DNA of 64,000 bases, taken from JABCZH01 sp963803775 (GTDB lineage: Bacteria > Acidobacteriota > Terriglobia > Terriglobales > Acidobacteriaceae). How positions within the stretch are numbered: the first letter of the stretch is position 1; the number at the start of each line of letters is the position of its first letter. The notes under the pieces are model-generated. The model saw only the letters and a list, made by a program, of their open reading frames with translations, was not told the origin of the DNA and did not search any database. Shown piece by piece: positions 38,535-45,561 of the stretch. The translations under genes were made by a program, and so were the position numbers. The DNA is taken from assembly GCA_963803775.1 (NCBI GenBank), contig CAWDNS010000007.1:806001-870000 (forward strand). The letters run 5' to 3'.

Positions 38535-40643
38535 ATGAAGGCTTACGAAGGCGCAAACATCAGGAATGTCGCGGTGGTCGGCCATGGCCACGCTGGAAAA
38601 ACCTCGCTGGTTTCAGCCATGTTGTACACATCCGGCGCTACGCAGCGGCTAGGCCGCGTGGACGATGGTTCCGCGACAACCGATTACGACGACGAAGAGA
38701 TCGCGCGCAAGATGTCGATCTCGGCCGGCATGGCGTATGTCGAGTGGGGCAAAACGAAAATCAACCTGATTGATACGCCTGGGTTCAGCATGTTCGTCCA
38801 CGAAGCCAAGATGGTGCTGCCGGTGGTGGACGCGGCGATTGTGGTGGTGGACGGCGTGGCTGGAGTGGAAGTCGTCACCCAGCGAGTGTGGAACTATTGC
38901 GAAGAGTACAAAACCCCACGTTTGATTATCGCCAGCCGTATGGATCGCGAGCGCGCTGACGCCGAACGGGTGCTGGATTCACTGACCAAGGCGTTCGGCC
39001 GGACGGTGATTCCTCTGGAGTTGCCCATCGGGACTGAGAAAAATTTCACCGGTGTAGTCGATCTGGTCAACATGAAGGCTTACACCTACGAGTTAGGCGG
39101 GAACGGCAAAGGCAAGGAAGGCGAGATTCCCGCGAACCTGAAAGATCAGGCACAAGAGGCTCACGAAAGGCTGGTCGAGATGGTGGCCGAGGGTGACGAC
39201 GCCTTGATGGAAGAGTTCTTCGAGAAAGGAACGATTCCCGAGGAACATTTGGTTAAGGCGCTGCATGAGGCCATTCGTGAAGACAAGATTTTTCCGGTGA
39301 TTTTCGGCTCAGGCCTGGGCAACATCGGTGCCGACCGGGTGATGGATTTTATTGTGGACTACACGCCGGCACCGTCAGAGCACGAGTGGGTACAGGGCGA
39401 AGCGGCAGCTTCCGGCAATGGAGACGTGCCCAAGCGGCATGAAACCGACGCCGAGCCGGTGTCAGTCTATGTGTTCAAAACGGTCTCAGACGCCTTTGCC
39501 GGCAGAATCTCATATTTCAAAGTGTTCTCCGGAGTCTTGAAAAACGACGCTACGTTGCAGAACTATCCTAAGAATTCGGCGGAAAAGTTGGCACACATTT
39601 CGATCATCCAGGGCAAGACCGCAGTGCCCGTGACCGAGTTGCATGCCGGCGACATTGGAGCTGTGGCCAAATTGAAAGACACTTTGACCGGCGACACGCT
39701 GGGCGACAAGAATGCGCCGATTCAGTATCCCAAGGTGCATCTGCCGGAACCGGCGATCACGTTTGCGATTGAACCCAAGAGTCGCGCCGACGAAGACAAG
39801 CTGGGGCCGAGCATCCACAAGCTAATGGAGGAAGATGCCATGTTGCGTTTCTTCCGCGATGAGCAGACCAAGGAATTCCTGATTGCAGGAACCGGGCAGC
39901 AGCATATTGAAGTGGTAGTGGCGAAGATGAAGAAACGCTACCACGCGGAAGTGATCCTGAAAGCACCCAAGGTTCCATACCGCGAGACGATTCGCGGCAA
40001 GGCCGATGTTCAGGGGCGGCACAAGAAGCAAACCGGCGGCCACGGTCAATACGGCGATTGCAAAATCAGGATGGAGCCGCTTCCACGCGGTGGCGATTTT
40101 GAGTTCGTCAATGACATTTTCGGCGGCTCGATTCCGCGGAACTTCATTCCGGCGGTGGAAAAGGGAATCCGAACGGCGGCTGCCCGCGGCTATTTGGCAG
40201 GGTTTCCAGTAGTAGACTTCAGGGTAATCCTCTACGACGGCTCCTATCACGATGTCGATTCGAACGACCTGTCATTCCAGATGGCGGGGCGCATCGCCTT
40301 CAAGAAGGCGATGGAAGTTGCCAAGCCCACGTTGCTGGAACCGGTCATGCACGTGGAAATAACCGTCCCGGATGAGTTCGCGGGCTCGATCATGGGCGAC
40401 TTGAACAGCCGGCGCGGACGTATCCAGGGCATGGACAACAAAGGCGGCAACACCGTTGTTAAGGCTGAAGTGCCCATGTCAGAAATGCTGACCTACGGCG
40501 TCGACCTCACCGCCATGACCCAGGGCCGCGGCAGCTTCAACATGGAAATGCATCACTATGACGCCGTGCCGGGGCAGCTACAAGAGAAGATTATCGAGAA
40601 GGCGAAAGCGGCGCGGGCAGATGTGAAGGAAGAGGAAGAGTAA
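38535..40643 (+). CDS. elongation factor G paralogue (EF-G-like GTPase)
   Basis: 702 aa with all five EF-G domains. GTPase motifs: P-loop GHGHAGKTS (classical EF-G has AHIDAGKT), G2/G3 with LIDTPGF, and G4 SRMD where classical EF-G has NKMD. Domain IV has HKKQTGGHGQYGDCKI and domain V ends with SMGDLNSRRG-type IMGDLNSRRGRIQGM. The altered P-loop and G4 resemble the EF-G2/'EF-G-like' branch rather than the main translocase, so it may be a specialised factor. ATG 38535 with AAGGAG eight bases before. It stands outside any str operon. Confidence 0.9.
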   Translation: MKAYEGANIRNVAVVGHGHAGKTSLVSAMLYTSGATQRLGRVDDGSATTDYDDEEIARKMSISAGMAYVEWGKTKINLIDTPGFSMFVHEAKMVLPVVDAAIVVVDGVAGVEVVTQRVWNYCEEYKTPRLIIASRMDRERADAERVLDSLTKAFGRTVIPLELPIGTEKNFTGVVDLVNMKAYTYELGGNGKGKEGEIPANLKDQAQEAHERLVEMVAEGDDALMEEFFEKGTIPEEHLVKALHEAIREDKIFPVIFGSGLGNIGADRVMDFIVDYTPAPSEHEWVQGEAAASGNGDVPKRHETDAEPVSVYVFKTVSDAFAGRISYFKVFSGVLKNDATLQNYPKNSAEKLAHISIIQGKTAVPVTELHAGDIGAVAKLKDTLTGDTLGDKNAPIQYPKVHLPEPAITFAIEPKSRADEDKLGPSIHKLMEEDAMLRFFRDEQTKEFLIAGTGQQHIEVVVAKMKKRYHAEVILKAPKVPYRETIRGKADVQGRHKKQTGGHGQYGDCKIRMEPLPRGGDFEFVNDIFGGSIPRNFIPAVEKGIRTAAARGYLAGFPVVDFRVILYDGSYHDVDSNDLSFQMAGRIAFKKAMEVAKPTLLEPVMHVEITVPDEFAGSIMGDLNSRRGRIQGMDNKGGNTVVKAEVPMSEMLTYGVDLTAMTQGRGSFNMEMHHYDAVPGQLQEKIIEKAKAARADVKEEEE

Positions 40644-40667
40644 AACAGCGGGCGGCCAACTTTGGGA

Positions 40668-41177
40668 ATGGAATACTACTCGATCAAGCCCCACTATTTC
40701 GATGCCTCTGCGTTGGTGAAACTCGTCGCGGATGACGAAGACGAAAAACCTGGGAAAGACGTTCTCCGCGAATATCATCGCGAACACTGCCATCCGGGAT
40801 ACACAACCTCGTTCTGTATTGCGGAAGCATTTGGCGCGTTCAAGCTCAAATTTCTGCGCAAGAAGATTTCGGAAGAAAAATACATCAAGTACGTTAGGAG
40901 CTTCATTCTCACTATCGGGAATACATTCGAAGTGGACGAAGTACCGCCGTTGTGGCCTGTCGTGAGTAGCGAGGCGGAGCGGTTAATTACAAAATACAAA
41001 ATCGATTTCATCGACTGTTTCCAAATCGTCACGATTATGAGGGGGCGGTTTCGGATATTTGTCGCCGGATCTCAGTCGGTACTTATAACGGCAGATCGCG
41101 AACTGGCAAGGATTGCTCGTGCCGAGGGTGCGCGAGTCTGGGAATGCACAACTGAACCGGCTCCCAGTTCGGCGTAG
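40668..41177 (+). CDS. PIN-domain protein
   Basis: 169 aa. Acidic residues of the PIN ribonuclease fold: PHYFDASALVKLV (first Asp), SFCIAEAFGAFK (Glu), KIDFIDCFQIVTI (third Asp) and LITADRELARIA (last Asp). Start ATG 40668; a TTG two codons upstream is possible. No antitoxin reading frame is visible next to it, so it is an orphan PIN protein: a VapC-type toxin that lost its partner or a PIN nuclease with another role. It follows EF-G by 24 bp. Confidence 0.75.
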   Translation: MEYYSIKPHYFDASALVKLVADDEDEKPGKDVLREYHREHCHPGYTTSFCIAEAFGAFKLKFLRKKISEEKYIKYVRSFILTIGNTFEVDEVPPLWPVVSSEAERLITKYKIDFIDCFQIVTIMRGRFRIFVAGSQSVLITADRELARIARAEGARVWECTTEPAPSSA

Positions 41178-41200
41178 TGAACATAACAGCTATTAATCTT

Positions 41201-41625
41201 CTAGTTGGTCTTTAATCCTTCCGCTTTTGCCAGCTTGCCCTGGCGCTCGTCAAAGGTCCAGAATCGTTGAGCTTTGAGTTCAAGCGCGCAGGCCACGTGC
41301 AGGCTGTCGAGAGTACGGATCCCCGCTTCGGCCCATGGCGGCGGCCGAGTTCAGCGCAGAGTTCAAATGTGCGTTCCGGCATGTCGCAAGCAAGCCATGA
41401 TCCGCTCTTGATATCCCCCTCAAAGGCGAGTGCGATCTTCTGCGCGTCGGAGGCCGACATTTGTCCGCGAAAGACCTGGCCCGCGAGCGCATGGGCCCAT
41501 TCGGCAAGAATGAGAGGGGTCAGATAGACCTGAGGACGGGCGCGTAGCAGCGCATCGGCAGCCGACGAATGCTGGCCTGCAACATATACCGATACGACGA
41601 AGCTGGAGTCAGCGTAAACAATCAA
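41201..41625 (-). pseudogene. VapC-like PIN toxin, one frameshift
   Basis: Starts MIVYADSSFVVSVYV (ATG 41625) with PIN acids in YADSS and LAEWAHAL. In the start frame it ends badly after RHGPKRGS (about 41212). One base of change near GCGGGG at about 41325 restores a good PIN C-terminus, with IRTLDSLHVACALEL carrying the third catalytic Asp and RFWTFDERQGKLA the fourth, stop at 41201. Joined length is about 140 aa, normal for VapC. The antitoxin gene overlaps its start by four bases. Likely intact in the organism; sequence error at a G-run is plausible. Confidence 0.7.
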
Positions 41626-41861
41626 TAGCGACCCCGGTCGTTGATCAAGTCATCTACAATTGGCAGAGTACGATCACCAAAAATTTGTTGGCGACGCGCG
41701 GCAAAGTCCGGCCATTCCACCGACTGCTTCTGTGTCTCTTTTTCCGGAACAATGCGTGCAATAAGACGATCCCGCTCCCGTAACTCTACCGTCTTTCCTG
41801 CACGCAGCCAGGATTTAAGGCGCTTGGTGTCCCGTAGCTGACGCATGTTGACCGACGGCAT
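41622..41861 (-). CDS. Phd/VapB-like antitoxin
   Basis: 79 aa, start ATG 41861: SVNMRQLRDTKRLKSWLRAGKTVELRERDRLIARIVPE is the Phd/YefM DNA-binding pattern (NMRQLR, then a short beta-hairpin with 'GKTVELRERDRLIARI'). The C-terminal part (ARRQQIFGDRTLPIVDDL) is the toxin-binding tail. Its stop overlaps the toxin ATG (41622-41625), the usual antitoxin-then-toxin order. Expected to neutralise the PIN toxin and repress its own promoter near 41,870-41,900. Confidence 0.85.
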   Translation of the reverse strand: MPSVNMRQLRDTKRLKSWLRAGKTVELRERDRLIARIVPEKETQKQSVEWPDFAARRQQIFGDRTLPIVDDLINDRGRY

Positions 41862-41959
41862 GGCTATAATGTGACACATTGTCAAGCGCGCACTCCTCCC
41901 TTTGGCCAGAGCCGGGTTGTGATTGCGCCGCAAGCGTTTTCGCTTTACTATCGCCATAA

Positions 41960-43012
41960 GTGGCCACGCTCCGAAACATTCCCAAGCTTCCCGACGACCG
42001 TGAGCGCATCGTCTCGGCGGCGCCGGTGGAGGATGATTCTTCGTTTGAGCTGAAGCTGCGGCCGCAGCGACTGGCGGAATTCATCGGACAATCCAAAGTC
42101 AAAGAAATCCTCGCGGTGGCAATCGAGGCCACGCGCTCCCGCGGCGAAGCTCTGGACCACGTGCTGCTTTATGGGCCGCCAGGACTAGGGAAAACTACGC
42201 TGGCTACGATTATCGCCAACGAACTGGGCGCGGCGTTTCAGCAGACTTCAGGGCCGACGCTGCAAATCAAGGGCGATCTGACCGCAATTCTGACCAACGT
42301 CCGCGATAGGCAGGTTTTGTTCATTGATGAAGTCCACCGTTTGCAACCGGCGCTAGAGGAAATCCTTTACTCGGCCCTCGAAGATTACAAGCTCGACATC
42401 ATGATCGGCCAGGGGCCGGCGGCGCGCACCCACACCATGGACGTGAAGCCGTTCACCTTCATTGGCGCGACCACGCGCGCGGGGCTGCTTTCGTCACCGC
42501 TGCGGTCAAGGTTTGGCATTGTCTTGCGGCTGGAGTTTTACAGCCACGACGACTTGCAGATTATTGTGGAGCGCTCGGCGGACATCCTGGGCGTTGAGAT
42601 CGATAAAGCCGGAGCACAGGAGATTGCAAGCCGGTCACGAGGCACGCCGCGAATTGCCAACCGGCTACTGCGGCGCGTGCGAGATTACGCGCAGGTGCGC
42701 GGCGGCGGCAAGATTGATCTGCCTACCGCACAGGCGGCACTACAGATGCTGGAAGTCGATCGCTACGGATTCGATGAAGTCGATCGCAAGCTCCTGCTCA
42801 CCATCATTGAAAAATATCAGGGTGGACCCGTTGGAGTGAACACTCTGGCCGCCGCCCTGGCAGAAGAAGCGGACGCGATTGAAGAAATCTACGAGCCCTT
42901 CCTCATCCAGATAGGCTTCCTAAACCGCACGCCGCGCGGCCGAGTGGCGACTCAATTGGCCTACGAGCACTTCGGCATCACACCGAATCGCCGGCAGAGT
43001 TCTTTGTTCTAG
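41960..43012 (+). CDS. ruvB: Holliday junction ATP-dependent DNA helicase RuvB
   Basis: AAA+ motor of RuvABC branch migration. 350 aa. Walker A GPPGLGKTTLATII, Walker B/sensor DEVHRLQPALEE, GATTRAGLL, arginine-finger region SPLRSRFGI, and the winged-helix C-terminus ending in TPRGRVATQLAYEHFG. GTG start 41960 (MATLRNIPKLPD); no closer ATG fits. ruvA is downstream but separated by the hicBA pair, an unusual arrangement. No ruvC is visible. Confidence 0.96.
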   Translation: MATLRNIPKLPDDRERIVSAAPVEDDSSFELKLRPQRLAEFIGQSKVKEILAVAIEATRSRGEALDHVLLYGPPGLGKTTLATIIANELGAAFQQTSGPTLQIKGDLTAILTNVRDRQVLFIDEVHRLQPALEEILYSALEDYKLDIMIGQGPAARTHTMDVKPFTFIGATTRAGLLSSPLRSRFGIVLRLEFYSHDDLQIIVERSADILGVEIDKAGAQEIASRSRGTPRIANRLLRRVRDYAQVRGGGKIDLPTAQAALQMLEVDRYGFDEVDRKLLLTIIEKYQGGPVGVNTLAAALAEEADAIEEIYEPFLIQIGFLNRTPRGRVATQLAYEHFGITPNRRQSSLF

Positions 43013-43030
43013 AATGTCCTTGGGGGATAC

Positions 43031-43258
43031 ATGAAGACTGTGCAGCAGCTTACGGCCATTATTGAGCGCGAAGGCAATGGTTATGTCGGGTTGTGTCCTG
43101 AGTTCGACATTGCCAGCCAAGGCGACACGATCGAGGCCGCCCGCAAGAACCTGCAGGAAGCGGTTGAGCTGTTCTTGGAGACCGCCGACGAGACTGAAAT
43201 CCGGCGCCGACGACACGCAGAAGTTTTTGTCACGCGGCTAGAGGTAGAAGTTGGGTAA
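43031..43258 (+). CDS. HicB-family antitoxin
   Basis: 75 aa: LTAIIEREGNGYVGLCPEFDIASQGDTIEAARKNLQEAVELFL is the partial RNase-H-like HicB fold. The C-terminal helix-turn-helix of long HicBs is missing, as in short HicB forms. ATG at 43031, 18 bp after the ruvB stop. Its stop codon TAA (43256-43258) overlaps the HicA start. Antitoxin-before-toxin order (hicBA). Confidence 0.88.
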   Translation: MKTVQQLTAIIEREGNGYVGLCPEFDIASQGDTIEAARKNLQEAVELFLETADETEIRRRRHAEVFVTRLEVEVG

Positions 43259-43472
43259 GCTGCGAGTTCTCTCGGGCCGAGAAATGTGCGCGATACTCAC
43301 ACGCCACGGGTTTTCGGAAGTGCGACGAAAGGGCAGCCATATCGTAATGCAGAAGAGAGCAGAAAACACCACTGTCACAGTCCCAGTTCCGGATCACTCC
43401 GAACTTCGGATCGGAACGCTTATGTCGATCATCCGGCAGTGTCAGCTGCCGCGAACTCTTTTCGAAAACTAG
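43251..43472 (+). CDS. HicA-family mRNA interferase toxin
   Basis: 73 aa dsRBD-like toxin that blocks translation by cleaving mRNA. Core LSGREMCAILTRHGFSEVRRKGSHIVM carries the family catalytic His in KGSHIVM; then TVTVPVPDHSELRIGTLMSIIRQ. It starts at TTG 43251, overlapping hicB by 8 nt, with no ATG or GTG nearby. Ends 7 bp before the ruvA ATG, so ruvB-hicB-hicA-ruvA read as one transcription unit. Confidence 0.88.
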   Translation: MGKLRVLSGREMCAILTRHGFSEVRRKGSHIVMQKRAENTTVTVPVPDHSELRIGTLMSIIRQCQLPRTLFEN

Positions 43473-43479
43473 CTACTTA

Positions 43480-44055
43480 ATGATTGCCCACCTCCGAGGA
43501 AAGCTGCTGGCCAAGCATCCCAACCAAGTCATTGTTGAGACCGGCGGCGTCGGTTACGACGTGACCATCAGCATCCCTACTTTTTCTGACTTGCCGGGAG
43601 TAGGCAGCGAAGTTACGCTGCACATCCATACTCATGTGCGCGAAGATGTGATTGCGCTCTACGGATTTCTGCGCGCAGGTGAGAAGCAGCTTTTCGAGAA
43701 GCTAATCACGGTGAGCGGAATTGGGCCTAAGCTGGCGATCACGATTCTGAGTGGCATGGCAGCCGACGAGATGATAGCCGCGATTCGCGGGAATGATCTG
43801 GCGCGGTTGACACGTATCCCTGGGATCGGAAAGAAGACCGCGGAGCGGATGGTGTTGGAACTGCGAGACAAGCTGCCCACGGTAGGAGAATCTCCTCTGG
43901 TCTCTAAGCTGAGCGCCGTGGAAGAAGATGTGCTATCCGCTTTGGTGAATCTCGGATATCAGCGGGCGGCCGCGGAGAAGGCAGTGACCACGGCCACCAA
44001 GAACGGGTCGTTTGAAGCGACGTTCCGCCACGCGTTGGGGGCACTGTCGAAGTAG
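43480..44055 (+). CDS. ruvA: Holliday junction DNA helicase RuvA
   Basis: Tetrameric junction-binding partner of RuvB. 191 aa, normal. N-terminal OB fold (IAHLRGKLLAKHPNQVIVETGGVGYDV), two helix-hairpin-helix motifs (VSGIGPKLAITIL; IPGIGKKTAERMVLEL), flexible linker, and C-terminal RuvB-binding domain (SALVNLGYQRAAAEKAV). ATG at 43480. It lies 7 bp after hicA. Confidence 0.95.
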   Translation: MIAHLRGKLLAKHPNQVIVETGGVGYDVTISIPTFSDLPGVGSEVTLHIHTHVREDVIALYGFLRAGEKQLFEKLITVSGIGPKLAITILSGMAADEMIAAIRGNDLARLTRIPGIGKKTAERMVLELRDKLPTVGESPLVSKLSAVEEDVLSALVNLGYQRAAAEKAVTTATKNGSFEATFRHALGALSK

Positions 44056-44114
44056 AAGGAAAAATACATCACCAACCTCGTTCCCCTCTGGGCTGTACCG
44101 TTGCCAAAGCTGAT

Positions 44115-44142
44115 TTGACAATCGCTGCCATACCGGTATAAT
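44115..44142 (+). promoter_or_regulatory. near-consensus sigma-70 promoter of the methionine operon
   Basis: TTGACA (44115-44120), 16 bp spacer, TATAAT (44137-44142). Predicted start near 44149 gives a leader of about 207 nt before the first enzyme ATG, unusually long, and containing the elements described next. Confidence 0.8.
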
Positions 44143-44177
44143 TGTTGAACTCACGTGAAACTGTGAGCACTTCATTT

Positions 44178-44267
44178 ATGTATTTACTGCAGAGATCCCG
44201 AATGTATATGGCCATGTGCACCCTGGGCGGTGCCTTGCCTGCGTCGGGAGTTCTGAGCCGAAACTAA
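44178..44267 (+). CDS. candidate Met-rich leader peptide
   Basis: Small ORF inside the operon leader. From ATG 44178 it encodes 29 residues; from ATG 44202, 21 residues beginning MYMAMCTLGG. Three Met codons (44202, 44208, 44214) and a Cys codon (44217) fall within six codons, striking for an ORF upstream of methionine-synthesis genes. Stop TAA is 44265-44267, three bases before the anti-Shine-Dalgarno segment. No strong ribosome site precedes either ATG, so translation is inferred. I take it as a sensor leader peptide: slow decoding of Met (or Cys) codons would change the mRNA fold downstream. Confidence 0.5.
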   Translation: MYLLQRSRMYMAMCTLGGALPASGVLSRN

Positions 44268-44350
44268 AATCTCCCTTCACTGAGCGGCCGCCTGGGGAAC
44301 ACACCGGCGGCGATTCTGTTTTTAGCTCAATTTTCCATTCTGAAGGGAGA
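44196..44350 (+). promoter_or_regulatory. candidate translation-coupled attenuator of the met operon
   Basis: Four segments can pair in exclusive ways. Segment 1 TCCCGA (44196-44201) with segment 2 TCGGGA (44244-44249). Segment 2 GGGAG (44246-44250) with segment 3 CTCCC (44271-44275). Segment 3 TCTCCCTTCA (44270-44279) with segment 4 TGAAGGGAGA (44341-44350), ten perfect pairs that bury the ribosome site GGGAG (44345-44349) of the first enzyme gene. The 3:4 structure is extended by TGAGC (44281-44285)/GCTCA (44325-44329) and GCCGCC (44287-44292)/GGCGGC (44306-44311). The leader Met codons follow segment 1. A stalled ribosome would block 1:2, allow 2:3 and free the ribosome site. Logic inferred; pairs seen by eye. 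Confidence 0.6.
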
Positions 44351-44355
44351 GTTTC

Positions 44356-45561
44356 ATGTCATCCGATTTTGCTGTGCGCAATGCTACGGTAGCCATTCAT
44401 GGCGGGCTTAGTCCTGATCCAACCACAGGCGCCATTCTCACCCCGATTTATCAATCCACAACTTACGTGCAACAAGCAGTAGGAGTTCATAAGGGCTTCA
44501 CCTACTCTCGCGCGGCGAATCCCACAGTCGACGCGCTCGAACGCGCCCTCGGGGCAGTCGAGAAAACTCCACCCGCGGTCTGCTTCGCCACTGGCATGGC
44601 GGCGATCACAACTCTGTTTTTGTCACTGCTCAAGACGGGTGACCACGCCGTGATTTCCGATGTCGTTTACGGCGGCACCGTGCGTCTGTTTCAACAATTG
44701 CTCGGCGGACTGGGCGTTGAGTGTAGCTTCGTCGATGCCTCGCGCGCCGAACTTGTGGAGCAAGCCATCACCTCCCGGACGAAAATCATTTTTGTTGAGA
44801 CTCCGGGAAATCCCACATTGAAGCTATGTGATGTTGCTGCCATTGCCGAGATCGCCCACCGTCACGGAATCAAACTCGCAGTAGACAACACGTTCTTGAC
44901 GCCGGTCCTGCAGCCCGTTCTGGAGCTGGGGGCTGACATCAGCGTGCTTTCCACCACCAAGTACATCGAAGGTCACAATTCGACGGTCGGCGGTTCGTTG
45001 GCCACGCAGGATGAAAGCCTGCTGGAACGCTTCCGCCTAATTCGAAAGACCACCGGCTGTATCCAATCGCCGCAGGAAGCCTGGTTAACATTGCGCGGAT
45101 TGAAGACGCTCCCAGCGCGAATGAAGTTGCATTGCGAGAACGCGACGAACGTAGCGAAGTGGCTGGAGCAACATCCAGCAGTGGAGCGCGTGCACTATCC
45201 CGGACTTGCGTCGTTCCCGCAGCGCGCGCTGGCCGAGCGGCAACACGCGGCCCACGGAGGAATGCTGTCATTTGAGATCAAAGCCGGCAGCGAAGCCGCC
45301 ATCACGCTGATGAACTCGGTAAGGCTTTGCTCGCTGGCAGAAAACCTGGGCGCAGTCGAAACCCTGATCACGCACCCCGTCTCAATGACCCATGGCGACG
45401 TGCCTCCAGAAAAGCGGCAGGAAATCGGAATCACCGACGGTCTTATCCGGCTTTCCGTCGGACTTGAAGCGCCGGAAGATATCATCGCCGACCTCGATCA
45501 GGCGCTGGCCGCAGCCAGTAAGTTCGCATTCGGGAGGACGCTATGCGAAGCTATCCTCTAA
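44356..45561 (+). CDS. PLP-dependent trans-sulfuration enzyme (cystathionine gamma-synthase-like)
   Basis: 401 aa Cys/Met-metabolism PLP enzyme. PLP Lys in VLSTTKYIEGHNSTVGG (about residue 203), PLP-phosphate region in ATGMAAITTLFLSL, and the conserved PGNPTLKL, DNTFLTP and GRSxxQP-like blocks. The substrate range of this family (cystathionine gamma-synthase, O-acylhomoserine sulfhydrylase, gamma-lyase) cannot be read reliably from sequence. With a homoserine dehydrogenase next in the operon, methionine synthesis is the best reading. ATG 44356 has the GGGAG site of the leader six bases upstream. Its end overlaps the next start by 19 bp. Confidence 0.88.
   Translation: MSSDFAVRNATVAIHGGLSPDPTTGAILTPIYQSTTYVQQAVGVHKGFTYSRAANPTVDALERALGAVEKTPPAVCFATGMAAITTLFLSLLKTGDHAVISDVVYGGTVRLFQQLLGGLGVECSFVDASRAELVEQAITSRTKIIFVETPGNPTLKLCDVAAIAEIAHRHGIKLAVDNTFLTPVLQPVLELGADISVLSTTKYIEGHNSTVGGSLATQDESLLERFRLIRKTTGCIQSPQEAWLTLRGLKTLPARMKLHCENATNVAKWLEQHPAVERVHYPGLASFPQRALAERQHAAHGGMLSFEIKAGSEAAITLMNSVRLCSLAENLGAVETLITHPVSMTHGDVPPEKRQEIGITDGLIRLSVGLEAPEDIIADLDQALAAASKFAFGRTLCEAIL

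Noticed and set aside
44149..44355. A SAM-I, SAM-II or SAH riboswitch in the met-operon leader.
   Set aside because: By eye I did not find the core sequences I know for those families, and the leader ORF plus four-segment layout explains the structure better. A covariance search could still overturn this.
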